Assembly (NCBI RefSeq): GCF_900114055.1
Contig: NZ_FORR01000003.1
Span: forward strand, 186,001-250,000
Direction: 5' to 3'
Length of the DNA stretch: 64,000 bases
Origin: Thermoflavimicrobium dichotomicum
GTDB lineage: Bacteria > Bacillota > Bacilli > Thermoactinomycetales > Thermoactinomycetaceae
A program made the position numbers and the translations under genes. The notes beneath the pieces were generated by a model, which was not told the origin of the DNA, did not search any database, and worked only from the letters and a program-made list of their open reading frames with translations. Shown here one piece after another: positions 48,217 through 56,460 of this stretch (the first letter of the stretch is position 1; every line of letters begins with the position of its first letter).

Positions 48217-48915
48217 CTAGTTGTTCTTTTTTAACGAAAATGACAATTTTTGTAAATTATTGGTTACTCCTTGTAATGCCCGAGCCCAATTTTTCTCCAT
48301 GTATGTTTTGGCTCTTTGTGGGTTTTTCTCCTTAAAAGCCTGGATGATTTCTTCATGATCTTTGATCGAATGGGAAAGTAACTCTTTCGAGTGCTCAAAA
48401 TACAACATTTCATAGCGTTTCACATGCAAGTGCAACGTATGAGTAAAAGAGCTGATATAAGGGTTATTGGCTGTATCGATAATCAACTGGTGAAATGCCC
48501 GATCAATTTCTAAAATGGAACGCGCATCATTCGAGTGGATAATTTGGCTGAACTCTTCATTTAATGATTCGAGTTTTTCAATTTTCTCATCGGTAATCAG
48601 ATGAGTGGCCAACTCTGCTGCCAGTACTTCGAGAGAAGTCAAAGGTAAATAAATGTTATATGCATCTTCTGGTTTTAGTGGAGTCACTCTGGTTTCTTTT
48701 CCAGGCTTCATTTCGACAAAGCCTTGTGTTTCCAGAATTTGCAAAGCTTCGCGAATGGGAGTACGACTAACACCAATAATTTTGGCTAATTCTGTATCTA
48801 CAATTTTTTCGCCCGGTTGCAAAGTACCATCCGTAATCCAATTTTGCAATAGAGTTAAAACCTGGTTCTTGGCGGAAATTCGATGTAATTTCGGCAAGTC
48901 ATTTGGAATGGGCAT
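48217..48915 (-). CDS. GntR-family transcriptional regulator (FadR subfamily)
   Basis: This 232-residue regulator has an N-terminal winged helix (GEKIVDTELAKIIGVSRTPIREALQ) and a C-terminal all-helical FCD domain. Probable metal-binding residues lie in EIDRAFHQLI, LHLHVKRYEM and SIKDHEEII, the usual pattern for FCD domains that bind carboxylate ligands. No obvious target operon adjoins, so autoregulation or a distant target is likely. A palindrome lies in its own upstream region. AGGAGG precedes the ATG. Confidence 0.88.
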   Translation of the reverse strand: MPIPNDLPKLHRISAKNQVLTLLQNWITDGTLQPGEKIVDTELAKIIGVSRTPIREALQILETQGFVEMKPGKETRVTPLKPEDAYNIYLPLTSLEVLAAELATHLITDEKIEKLESLNEEFSQIIHSNDARSILEIDRAFHQLIIDTANNPYISSFTHTLHLHVKRYEMLYFEHSKELLSHSIKDHEEIIQAFKEKNPQRAKTYMEKNWARALQGVTNNLQKLSFSLKKNN

Positions 48916-48957
48916 AAGCTATTCCTCCTATCTAACTTCTTTTCCATTATAACAAAT

Positions 48958-48969
48958 GCAATATATTGC
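48958..48969. promoter_or_regulatory. Palindrome GCAATATATTGC, possible operator
   Basis: A perfect 12-base palindrome lies about 45 bases upstream of the GntR-family start codon. It is a plausible autoregulatory site, but short AT-rich palindromes also occur by chance. Confidence 0.35.
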
Positions 48970-48993
48970 GATGTGATCGAACCCATTATTTCG

Positions 48994-49027
48994 AAAAAAA
49001 ACTGCTGACCATAAAGGTGCCAGCAGT
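48994..49027 (-). terminator. Rho-independent terminator
   Basis: ACTGCTG and CAGCAGT form the stem, followed by U7 in the minus-strand direction, after the 99-residue gene. Confidence 0.85.
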
Positions 49028-49049
49028 GAAGATCCCGATATATGAACTT

Positions 49050-49349
49050 TTATCCATCACCAAGTGAAGGGGTTCCATTGACTTTGGACAGAATCGATTC
49101 ATAAATTCCCATACTATGGCCATGAATATGGCTAACTTCTTCCTTTAACAATCGGCTGAGCATCTGTTTTTCCTCAGGGGTTAACTCTGCTTGCAAATCA
49201 CGAAACTTCTTTTGTAACTCGCTGATGATCTGAAGGCCTGCTCGTGCTTCACCTTGATAAGTTGGATTCTGAAATAACTGATGAAGTCGAGCTTCTTCTT
49301 TTTCTAAGCGCTCAGACAAGATATTCATTTCTTCCAAGGATAAACGCAT
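49050..49349 (-). CDS. Helical protein of 99 residues, unknown
   Basis: It starts MRLSLEEMNILSERLEKEEARL and is strongly helical, with likely coiled-coil segments and a histidine-rich patch (SHIHGHSMG). GGGAGGAAATC precedes the ATG, and a terminator follows. It has no membrane segment. I do not recognise the family. Confidence 0.7.
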   Translation of the reverse strand: MRLSLEEMNILSERLEKEEARLHQLFQNPTYQGEARAGLQIISELQKKFRDLQAELTPEEKQMLSRLLKEEVSHIHGHSMGIYESILSKVNGTPSLGDG

Positions 49350-49475
49350 GTGATTTCCTCCCGCTTGTATTAGGCAGTTACTGATTTTAGTATTGGTCTG
49401 ATGCAGGAATGATCATACATGTATGGATTAGGGAAAAGAAATAACACAAACAACATCATGATAGGAAGGAAACTT

Positions 49476-50046
49476 ATGCGACCACATGCGTTAGTTGTAG
49501 GCGGAACAGGGATGTTGAGAAAGGTTTTTGTATCTGGCGGAGCAGGGATGGATGGTCAGTGTAATCGGAAAAAGGCCAGAGCGTCTACAATCTCTGGTTA
49601 GAGGCGCCAGAGATCTTGGCGGGTCTATTTATCCGATTGCCATCGATTATCATGATACAGTGCGATTAAAAAAAGTGCTTTCCAAATCAGTCAGTCAATA
49701 TGGCTCGATTGATTTGGCGGTGGTATGGATTCATCGAACTGCTCCAGAAGCACCTTATCTTGTCGCGGAACTCGCAGGGAATAAGGAGAAACCGTGTCGT
49801 TACATTCATGTGTTGGGAAGCAGTGTATTAGATCCATCTCAACCAGAATCAGACCGTCTTATCCGATTTCAGCAATATCCGAATATCAAATATCAGGAAG
49901 TGATTCTGGGTTTTGTGCTGAGAAATGATCATGCCCGTTGGTTAACCAATCAAGAAATTAGTCATGGAGTTATCCAGGCCATTGAGAGTCAGCAGACACG
50001 GTCGATAGTAGGAGTTGTCTCTCCCTGGTCGAAGCGACCTCGTTAA
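49476..50046 (+). pseudogene. Short-chain dehydrogenase-like gene, frameshifted
   Basis: The ATG at 49476 follows GGAAGGA and starts MRPHALVVGGTGMLRKV, a Rossmann GGTGM nucleotide-binding start. The frame is then lost in a T5 run (49525-49529). If that run had four T, the frame would continue directly as LYLAEQGWMVSVIGKRPERLQSL and run to the stop at 50046. The joined product would be about 189 residues with the pattern of a small SDR-type protein (YPIAIDYHD, IDLAVVWIHRTAP). Either the gene is inactivated or one base is a sequencing error. Its end overlaps the convergent modC. Confidence 0.8.
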
Positions 50047-50698
50047 TCCGTTCTTTTTCTTCTTTTTTGATGATTTTTCCCTGCTCTAGATAAATAATGA
50101 TGTCGCCCAGTTTTTTGGCTTCATTTAAATCATGGGTTACGATGATAAATGGAATTCGCCACATCTGATGTAGCCGCAAAAGCTCATCCTGACATTGGAT
50201 CCGGGTCTTTTGATCAAGCGCAGATAATGGCTCATCAAGCAATAAGATCGAAGGTTCAGTAGCGAGAGCGCGTGCCAGCGCGACTCGCTGTTTTTCTCCA
50301 CCAGAGATTTGATGGGGATATTTGGATCGCAAATGTTCAATGCCCAGGATTTGTAATAAAGGTCGCAAGAATGTGTCCGCATCTTTTTGGTTCTTGATTT
50401 TTAGACCATAGCGAATATTTTTTTCAACGGTCATATGTGGGAAAAGCGCATAGTCTTGAAAAAGGTAGCCCACATTTCGTTTTTGAGGTGGGAGCGGTTT
50501 TTGCCCCTGTGCAAAAAAGACACGATCATTCAATACAATGGATCCTGAATCTGGAGTGACCAGTCCGGCAATACAGTTTAAAATGGTGGTTTTTCCTGAG
50601 CCTGATGGACCAAAGAGAACGAGAATTTGTTGCTTCAATTGAAAAGAAATGTCCAGCTGAAAATGAGCCAGTTGCTTTTGAATCTGTACAGTCAGCAT
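49970..50698 (-). CDS. modC: Molybdate ABC transporter ATP-binding protein ModC
   Basis: This 242-residue ABC ATPase has Walker A GPSGSGKTT, the signature SGGEKQRVALARAL, Walker B ILLLDEPLSALD and the switch histidine in VTHDLNEA. The gene order modA-modB-modC identifies it as the molybdate importer. It lacks the C-terminal MOP/TOBE domain of longer ModC proteins. Its 3' end overlaps the convergent dehydrogenase-like gene by 77 bases. It supplies energy for uptake of molybdate for molybdenum cofactor. Confidence 0.9.
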   Translation of the reverse strand: MLTVQIQKQLAHFQLDISFQLKQQILVLFGPSGSGKTTILNCIAGLVTPDSGSIVLNDRVFFAQGQKPLPPQKRNVGYLFQDYALFPHMTVEKNIRYGLKIKNQKDADTFLRPLLQILGIEHLRSKYPHQISGGEKQRVALARALATEPSILLLDEPLSALDQKTRIQCQDELLRLHQMWRIPFIIVTHDLNEAKKLGDIIIYLEQGKIIKKEEKERINEVASTRERQLLLSTVSADSQWPG

Positions 50699-50714
50699 GC
50701 TGATCTTTCCTTTT

Positions 50715-51407
50715 CTATTGATGATTCTTCGGTACCTGATAACGAAAGCTTTTTTTGTTCCACCAGTTTAACCACATAATCATGCTAAAACCGAGAGCCA
50801 CGATAATCATGACCCAGAATGAAGCCTTTTCCATGTGGCCTGATTCAACAGCAAAATAAATGGCAATGGGGAGAGTTTCTGTTTTACCTGGAATATTTCC
50901 GGCAATCATTAAAGTAGCTCCAAATTCTCCCAATGCCCGAGCGAATGAAAGAACGATCCCGGCCAGAAGTCCCGGCCATCCCAGGGGGAGTGTGATCGTC
51001 CAAAAGACTCTCCATTCAGAAGCCCCCATCGTGCGTGCCACATCTTCCAATCGATGATCGATACTTTCGAAAGCAGCCAAGGCACTTTGATACATTAAGG
51101 GGAAAGAAACGACAATCGAAGCAATCACAGCACCAATCCAGGAAAATACGACCTGTATATCAAACCATTCAAGCAAACATTTTCCCAAAAATCCATTTTT
51201 CCCAAAAAGAATCAATAAACCAAAACCAATCACCGTTGGTGGTAACACAAGTGGCAAAGTAAAAAGGGACTCCAGAATACTTCTTCCCAGAAATACTTTG
51301 CGTGCAAGTAGGCGTGCAAAGAGAACACCTGTGAAGAAAACAAAGATCGTGGAGATGCCTGCTACTTTGAGTGAAAGAAATAAGGGGGAATAGTCCAATT
51401 GTTCCAT
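50715..51407 (-). CDS. modB: Molybdate ABC transporter permease ModB
   Basis: This 230-residue permease has five to six membrane segments and the binding-protein-dependent transport signature (EDVARTMGASEWRVFWTITLPLGWPGLLAGIVLSFARALGEFGA in part), with the EAA loop that contacts ModC. It lies 16 bases before modC and 31 bases after modA on the minus strand, one operon. Confidence 0.93.
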   Translation of the reverse strand: MEQLDYSPLFLSLKVAGISTIFVFFTGVLFARLLARKVFLGRSILESLFTLPLVLPPTVIGFGLLILFGKNGFLGKCLLEWFDIQVVFSWIGAVIASIVVSFPLMYQSALAAFESIDHRLEDVARTMGASEWRVFWTITLPLGWPGLLAGIVLSFARALGEFGATLMIAGNIPGKTETLPIAIYFAVESGHMEKASFWVMIIVALGFSMIMWLNWWNKKSFRYQVPKNHQ

Positions 51408-51438
51408 GCCTTTTTTCGTCCCCTTCTTGATGGTTCAT

Positions 51439-52221
51439 TTATTTGAAGCCATATTTTTTCAACACTTGTTTTCCTGCTTCACTATTTAAATAAGAGAGAA
51501 AGGTTTGTGCTTCTTTTTGATGGGCAGAATGGGCAATGATTGCGCCTGGGTAAACGATGGGTTTATGCCACTCTGGTTTGGCAGTGGCCAATACTTTTAC
51601 ATTTTTGGCGGTTTGAGCATCACTCGCATATACAATTCCCATTTCAGCATTGCCAGACTCTACAAAAGCCAAGACTTGACGTACATCCGAACCCATCACG
51701 AATTTCTTTTCCAATTTATCCCATAATTTCAATTTTTGTAGAGCTTCTTTGGTATAACGACCTGCCGGAACACTTTCAGGTTCGCCGATGGCAAAATGTT
51801 GAATCTGATCAGGACGAATTTGTTCAAAGGAAGAGATTGAAAAGGATTTATCTTTGGGAGTAATCAGGACGAGCTCATTTTGGGCGAAATCGACTCGCGA
51901 GTGTTCAACAACAAGTTTTTTACTTTGGAGATCATCCATATCTTTTTTGCTAGCAGATAAAAACAGATCGCTAGGTGCCCCTTGTTCGATTTGTCTGGCT
52001 AACTTTCCAGAACTGCCAAACTGAAAAGACAGTTTGATGTTTGGATGTTCCTTTTCAAAAGATGCTTTCAATTCGTTTAAAGCATCTGTTAGACTGGCAG
52101 CAGCTGTAATTCTTAATTCAACCTGTGAAGCGTTTTCAGAAGATGAAGAGGAAGCAGAACATCCAAACAATAACAATAGAATCAAGCAAGACATTCCTAT
52201 CAAGCTTACTTTTTTGAGCAT
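51439..52221 (-). CDS. modA: Molybdate-binding lipoprotein ModA
   Basis: This 260-residue substrate-binding protein has a lipoprotein signal with Cys21 after LLLLFG. The mature part has ITAAASLTDALNEL, FQFGSSGKLARQIEQGAPSDLFLSA and GIVYASDAQ, the anion-binding pattern of ModA. It captures molybdate (or tungstate) outside the membrane for ModBC. GGAGGTATTCCT precedes the ATG. It is first in the mod operon, and a large palindrome lies just upstream. Confidence 0.95.
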   Translation of the reverse strand: MLKKVSLIGMSCLILLLLFGCSASSSSSENASQVELRITAAASLTDALNELKASFEKEHPNIKLSFQFGSSGKLARQIEQGAPSDLFLSASKKDMDDLQSKKLVVEHSRVDFAQNELVLITPKDKSFSISSFEQIRPDQIQHFAIGEPESVPAGRYTKEALQKLKLWDKLEKKFVMGSDVRQVLAFVESGNAEMGIVYASDAQTAKNVKVLATAKPEWHKPIVYPGAIIAHSAHQKEAQTFLSYLNSEAGKQVLKKYGFK

Positions 52222-52238
52222 AGGAATACCTCCATCAA

Positions 52239-52282
52239 TATAATTAGATATAACTAGTTATAATTATTTATATCTAATTATA
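52239..52282. promoter_or_regulatory. 15-base perfect inverted repeat between modA and the regulator
   Basis: TATAATTAGATATAA (52239-52253) and TTATATCTAATTATA (52268-52282) are exact reverse complements separated by 14 bases. They lie within 20 bases of the modA start and in the divergent promoter region. It is the best operator candidate for the HTH regulator at 52363. Confidence 0.7.
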
Positions 52283-52362
52283 CTAAAAAATATCATTGAT
52301 TTATATAAAACCTTTGACTAGTATTAAAATGCAAAAATATGTAAGAATGGTTGGTGGGCAAC

Positions 52363-53304
52363 ATGTCAAAACCGATTTCTTATACCACAGAAGAGATTGC
52401 CCAAATATTAAAAGTATCCAAACTGACGGTGTATGACTTGATTAAAAAAGGGGAATTACCTGCTTATCGTGTTGGGAGACAAATGAGGATTGATGCCGCT
52501 GACTTAGAGGCTTATAAAGAAAGAGCGAAGGGAGCCAGACTGATCCATTCGTCTATTTTGCCGCCTTCTGGTAATCAAGTGCCTGTTTCTGCCTCAGTGC
52601 AGACACTCGTGATTAGTGGACAGGATGTGAGTTTGGATATACTGACCAGACATCTCGAAAAACAAAATCAATCGCTGCGTCCGCTTCGTTCTTATGTTGG
52701 CAGTTTAAATGGACTGATTGCCATGTATCGCGGGGAATGTGATGTAGTAAGTACGCATCTGTTTGATGGAGAGACAGGGGAGTACAATCTTCCTTACATT
52801 CGACGGATTTTGGTGGGCTATCGCTTTATCGTTGTTAACCTGTTGTCTCGGTGGATCGGGTTTTATGTTGCCAAGGGAAATCCCAAGGGAATTCATGAGT
52901 GGCCTGATCTGCTTCAGCCTCATGTTCGGATGGTGAATCGGGAGAAAGGGTCCGGAGCAAGAGTATTTGTGGATGAGCAGTTACGTTTACACGGGATTTT
53001 ACCACAGATGATCAACGGATATGGCCAGGAGGAAAGCAGTCATCTCGCTGTAGCGGGTTCTGTAGCCAAAGGAGAAGCTGATGTTGGAGTTGGGATTGAA
53101 AAAGCAGCTCTGATCGTGGGTGTTGATTTTATCCCACTGATGAAAGAAAGATATGATTTGGTCATCTTAAAAGATGCCAAGCCACCAGAGCACGTGGATA
53201 CTTTGTTACAAGTGTTGCAATCGGATACGTTTAAAGATGAACTGCAAGCGATTGGTGGATATAATACATCACTGACTGGAACAGTTCTTTTCGAAAGCAA
53301 ATAA
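52363..53304 (+). CDS. HTH regulator with periplasmic-binding-protein-like domain, probable mod regulator
   Basis: About 313 residues. The N-terminus is an excisionase/MerR-type helix-turn-helix (EEIAQILKVSKLTVYDLIKKGELPAYRVGR in part, residues about 8-45). The remainder is a PBP-like domain (LVISGQDVSLDIL, NREKGSGARVFVDEQL, ADVGVGIEKAA) of the type found in molybdate-responsive proteins. Divergence from modABC and the shared palindrome suggest it is a one-component molybdate sensor, functionally like ModE but unrelated in fold order. The ATG at 52363 is used; an upstream TTG at 52351 is possible. Confidence 0.82.
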   Translation: MSKPISYTTEEIAQILKVSKLTVYDLIKKGELPAYRVGRQMRIDAADLEAYKERAKGARLIHSSILPPSGNQVPVSASVQTLVISGQDVSLDILTRHLEKQNQSLRPLRSYVGSLNGLIAMYRGECDVVSTHLFDGETGEYNLPYIRRILVGYRFIVVNLLSRWIGFYVAKGNPKGIHEWPDLLQPHVRMVNREKGSGARVFVDEQLRLHGILPQMINGYGQEESSHLAVAGSVAKGEADVGVGIEKAALIVGVDFIPLMKERYDLVILKDAKPPEHVDTLLQVLQSDTFKDELQAIGGYNTSLTGTVLFESK

Positions 53305-53319
53305 TCGAATTTATACAAT

Positions 53320-53367
53320 AAAAAACATCCCCAATCGGAATGGGAAACACGGATGGGGATGTTTTTT
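53320..53367 (+). terminator. Rho-independent terminator
   Basis: AAAAAACATCCCC and GGGGATGTTTTTT form a long stem after the regulator stop codon. Confidence 0.9.
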
Positions 53368-53531
53368 ATTTAGATGAAATTCCCTTGAATTTGACATAAC
53401 ATCACTAACCGGACTTCCATGATCAGCAGATTAACATAAAAAGATTTGTTTTGAACATAAATTTTTTCATTAGGAGTTATCCAGAAGCATACAAATTGGC
53501 TGAAAGCGAATGCCCAGTACGAACAGACATC

Positions 53532-54059
53532 CTATCTTCTTTCGTTCGACTTATGTTGTTTTACGTCTTCTTCAAAGACGGTGAGTGCAGCTTCCGCAAT
53601 GATAACATCCTGTTCAGCAGTCCCACCGGATACACCAATTCCTCCTACCAAATGTTTTCCGATATACATCGGCAGCCCTCCGCCAAAAATAACAAGACGG
53701 TCTGTATGGACGATCCCGTGTAAAAGAGAGGGTTGCTTTTGGATCATGGGATACCAATCGGCAGTAGGGATTCCGAAAGCCACTGCTGTGTAAGCTTTAT
53801 TTTGGGCAATTTCCGAACTCAACAATGGGGCATCGTCCATACGAACAAATGCCTTGAGATTCCCACCGTCATCCATAATGGCCACATTCACGTTTATTTC
53901 TAATTCCGACGCTTTTTGCAATGCCGCTTCCAGCATTTTCAATACAGTTTCCTGCGAAACAACTGGCTTCTCATAAAACACTTGCGCAAACCCCCTTTCA
54001 ATTGCGCTCTTGCACATTTCGGAATGTTCGGACATGGATCTTTCCATCTTTTCGTTCAT
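53532..54059 (-). CDS. HbpS/GlcG-like (DUF336) protein
   Basis: This 175-residue protein has the DUF336/HbpS-GlcG fold pattern: VNVAIMDDGGNLKAFVRMDDAPLLSSEIAQNKAYTAVAF in part, then GGGLPMYIGKHLVGGIGVSGGTAEQDV. Members bind heme or corrinoids or lie in operons for small organic acids or aromatics; the activity is not known. It lies 18 bases after the meta-cleavage-type hydrolase gene and is probably cotranscribed. The start is uncertain among three nearby ATGs with weak ribosome sites. Confidence 0.82.
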   Translation of the reverse strand: MNEKMERSMSEHSEMCKSAIERGFAQVFYEKPVVSQETVLKMLEAALQKASELEINVNVAIMDDGGNLKAFVRMDDAPLLSSEIAQNKAYTAVAFGIPTADWYPMIQKQPSLLHGIVHTDRLVIFGGGLPMYIGKHLVGGIGVSGGTAEQDVIIAEAALTVFEEDVKQHKSNERR

Positions 54060-54077
54060 TCAATGCTGTCAAACAAT

Positions 54078-54932
54078 TTATCGATTTAAAAACTGAAGCA
54101 CCAGGTCACAAAACGGTTTTGTCTTTTCAATCTGTGTCCAGTGGCCGCATTGTGAAAACACATGTAATTCAGCATTCGGGAGCAAGTGTGCCAGCTTCCA
54201 ACTGGTTTGCTCCAACGGGATCACGCGATCCTCTCGACCGTGGATTAACAAGGTGGGTTTATCGATACCCTTTAACTCTTCTTCCTTTAATGCAAGAGCA
54301 TCAACATGACGTTGGCGTGGAGAGGGAAACATCGTAGAAAATGATTCTTGGAATCCTTCCTGGATACTTGCCTGATAACGCAGTTCGACCAAGTCATCGT
54401 TATCAGCCATTGATTGATCATGGGAGAAGGTGCGGATTAAGCGTTTCATGTTATCAAAGCTTGGCGTATAACCCCATACCGCATCCAATTCTTCCGTTAT
54501 CGGGAAGCTTACGCCCACGCTGCCCATCAAAACAAGTTTGCCTACTAAGTCAGGCCTGCGATGTGCAATATGCAGCGCTAAAGCACCACCCATTGAGTTG
54601 CCGATAATCGATAGATTTTGCAGTTCCAATGCTTCGATAAACGCAATCATATGATCTACCCAAATGTCAACCGAGTAGCGGATTCCTTCCGGTCGTTCGG
54701 TATATCCAAAGCCGACAACATCGGGGGCGAACAAATGAAAATGTTTCGATAAAATGGGAAAAACCAGGCGCCAGTTTGCCCATGCAGACACTCCCGGACC
54801 CGACCCGTGAATCAACAGAAGCGGATCCCCTTCTCCGTCCTCATGAAAGTGAGTATTGATGCCCCCGGCTTCCATGTATTTTCCTTGTTCTACCAATCTG
54901 ATCACCCTAACGTTTGTAACTGGACTTGACAT
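54078..54932 (-). CDS. Alpha/beta hydrolase of the meta-cleavage product hydrolase type
   Basis: About 284 residues with a complete triad: Ser in GNSMGGA, Asp in GREDRV, and His in QCGHWTQIEK. The oxyanion region HGSGPGVSAWANW is characteristic of DmpD/XylF/BphD-type C-C hydrolases, which cleave ring-fission products of aromatic breakdown. Position near the monooxygenase operon fits such a role, but no ring-cleavage dioxygenase is in the window. The ATG at 54932 has no clear ribosome site. TTG at 54896 with AGGGTGA, or ATG further in before EAGGINTHF, are alternatives. Confidence 0.82.
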   Translation of the reverse strand: MSSPVTNVRVIRLVEQGKYMEAGGINTHFHEDGEGDPLLLIHGSGPGVSAWANWRLVFPILSKHFHLFAPDVVGFGYTERPEGIRYSVDIWVDHMIAFIEALELQNLSIIGNSMGGALALHIAHRRPDLVGKLVLMGSVGVSFPITEELDAVWGYTPSFDNMKRLIRTFSHDQSMADNDDLVELRYQASIQEGFQESFSTMFPSPRQRHVDALALKEEELKGIDKPTLLIHGREDRVIPLEQTSWKLAHLLPNAELHVFSQCGHWTQIEKTKPFCDLVLQFLNR

Positions 54933-55007
54933 AGAGTCAAGATTCACGCAAAAATGATACAAATACTTGGGAAAGAGCCAGTGATATCACTGGCCCCTTC
55001 CACATTT

Positions 55008-55478
55008 TTAAACGCTGAGGTCAACATAGAATGGTGGTTCAATTTCCAGCATACGGGCGTAAGTAATGAGCTGCCCCTTATGGTGTGCTTCATGTCCGAT
55101 TAGTCGGTGCAAAACTTCAACGACTGGCTCTGTAATATTAAATGCTTTTATCGTAACCTCTTTCTGCAAATCACTGTCAGTATACGCGGAAATTTTGGCC
55201 TCATGCTCCTTCGTCAACTCGTCTAGGAGTTGGCGGGCCTCTTCAATCGTTGCGGGAACAGGTGGGATATTTAGATCATCCCGTCCCTCAATCGCAGCAA
55301 AGAAAAAATCAGGAGTCCATGCAATGTGATGTAGCAGTTCCAATGTGCTCATTCCACCTGACCAAGGGCGCCATGAAGCCCCGGACTCGGGCAATTTCGC
55401 TGCCAATTGGATAAGTGCATTGCGGTGCATCCGCCAACGTTTTAACACTTGTTGAGTTGGAGTAAGTACATTTGACAT
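55008..55478 (-). CDS. DinB-family protein
   Basis: About 156 residues of the DinB/YfiT-like four-helix fold, with metal-type histidines in LLHHIAWTPDFFF and GHEAHHKGQL. Family members are metal-dependent enzymes, often thiol-linked, of mostly unknown substrate. AAGGAGG precedes the ATG at 55478. It is in the same orientation as the hydrolase and HbpS-like genes. Confidence 0.85.
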   Translation of the reverse strand: MSNVLTPTQQVLKRWRMHRNALIQLAAKLPESGASWRPWSGGMSTLELLHHIAWTPDFFFAAIEGRDDLNIPPVPATIEEARQLLDELTKEHEAKISAYTDSDLQKEVTIKAFNITEPVVEVLHRLIGHEAHHKGQLITYARMLEIEPPFYVDLSV

Positions 55479-55793
55479 CAATAAAACCTCCTTCAACAAT
55501 AAACATTCTTTTTGATATTTTATAAATATATAAAATATTTTATTTATTACGTTTGTGGATCTGTAGTATTGTAGATTGTTCGCTCACGTTTCCTTTAAAG
55601 AGACAGCATGATCCCTTTGATCATGCGCTTGAAATGTGTAGATTCGATGTTTTTGTGTGTGCAATTTTGCTATCGTGTTGTCCAAAGCAGGAACTCATCT
55701 GGACTTTTTTGAGATCGGCTTGCCAGGAAGTGGATACACATTCCCAAGCCGGTAAAACCCACTTCATTCTTTGCCATTTTGCATTTTCATTTT
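55479..55793. other. Intergenic stretch, no gene
   Basis: It contains a perfect 8-bp hairpin GCATGATC/GATCATGC (55606-55626) without a T-tract. The rest shows nothing I can support. Confidence 0.4.
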
Positions 55794-56360
55794 TCAGTTT
55801 GCGAATGGTTGTGCCAGGCGTTCACGAATGCTGTCAATCACGGTCTGCCAGATGGAAGGGTCAGAGGAAATCTTTTCTTGAAATTCACGATACATCTGAA
55901 GCTGCTTTTCTTCAAATTGCGGATCTTCTTTGTCAGGCAACCTGCTACGCATCTCATCAATGATCTGTTGCACTTCGGGGGAACGGGGACCCCAGACCGC
56001 TTTTTGCTCTCCTTGTGGATCGATGAAGATAAAGATCGGTATGGAGCGCGATTTGCCATTGGTCAAATACTGATCCATCAGTTCCAGGTTTTCATCGCGG
56101 ATCAGCATGCGCAAATCGAAATGGGCCACTTCGGCAATGCGTTTCAGGATCGGTACACACAGCATGGCGTCTCCGCACCAATCTGCCGTGAGAACGATCA
56201 CCCGCCAGTTTTGGTCCTGTGCTTTGGCAAAGAAGGTTTTCTCTTCATCGGAAAGCCGGACTTTTTTATAGATACTTAGCATCCTTTCCCGGTTGACGCT
56301 CATGCTGTCCACATACTGTTCATAAGTCATTCCTTTGTGAAACCAATCGTTCAGCTGCAT
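55794..56360 (-). CDS. Thioredoxin-family protein with atypical active site
   Basis: This 188-residue protein has a thioredoxin-like core (NWRVIVLTADWCGDAMLCVPIL, FDLRMLIRDENLELMDQYL, RSIPIFIFID). The active-site region is WCGDAMLC rather than WCxxC, so a normal CxxC dithiol is absent and the two cysteines are six residues apart. It resembles Bacillus thioredoxin-like proteins with unknown partners. AAGGAGG precedes the ATG. Confidence 0.82.
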   Translation of the reverse strand: MQLNDWFHKGMTYEQYVDSMSVNRERMLSIYKKVRLSDEEKTFFAKAQDQNWRVIVLTADWCGDAMLCVPILKRIAEVAHFDLRMLIRDENLELMDQYLTNGKSRSIPIFIFIDPQGEQKAVWGPRSPEVQQIIDEMRSRLPDKEDPQFEEKQLQMYREFQEKISSDPSIWQTVIDSIRERLAQPFAN

Positions 56361-56460
56361 GGAGAGACCTCCTTATGTCTCGGTGAAAACCAACGATTGC
56401 TCTTCTATCAGGCTGCAGCATACCCCGCAAACCAGGACCAGAATCATGTTTTTGAAACGC

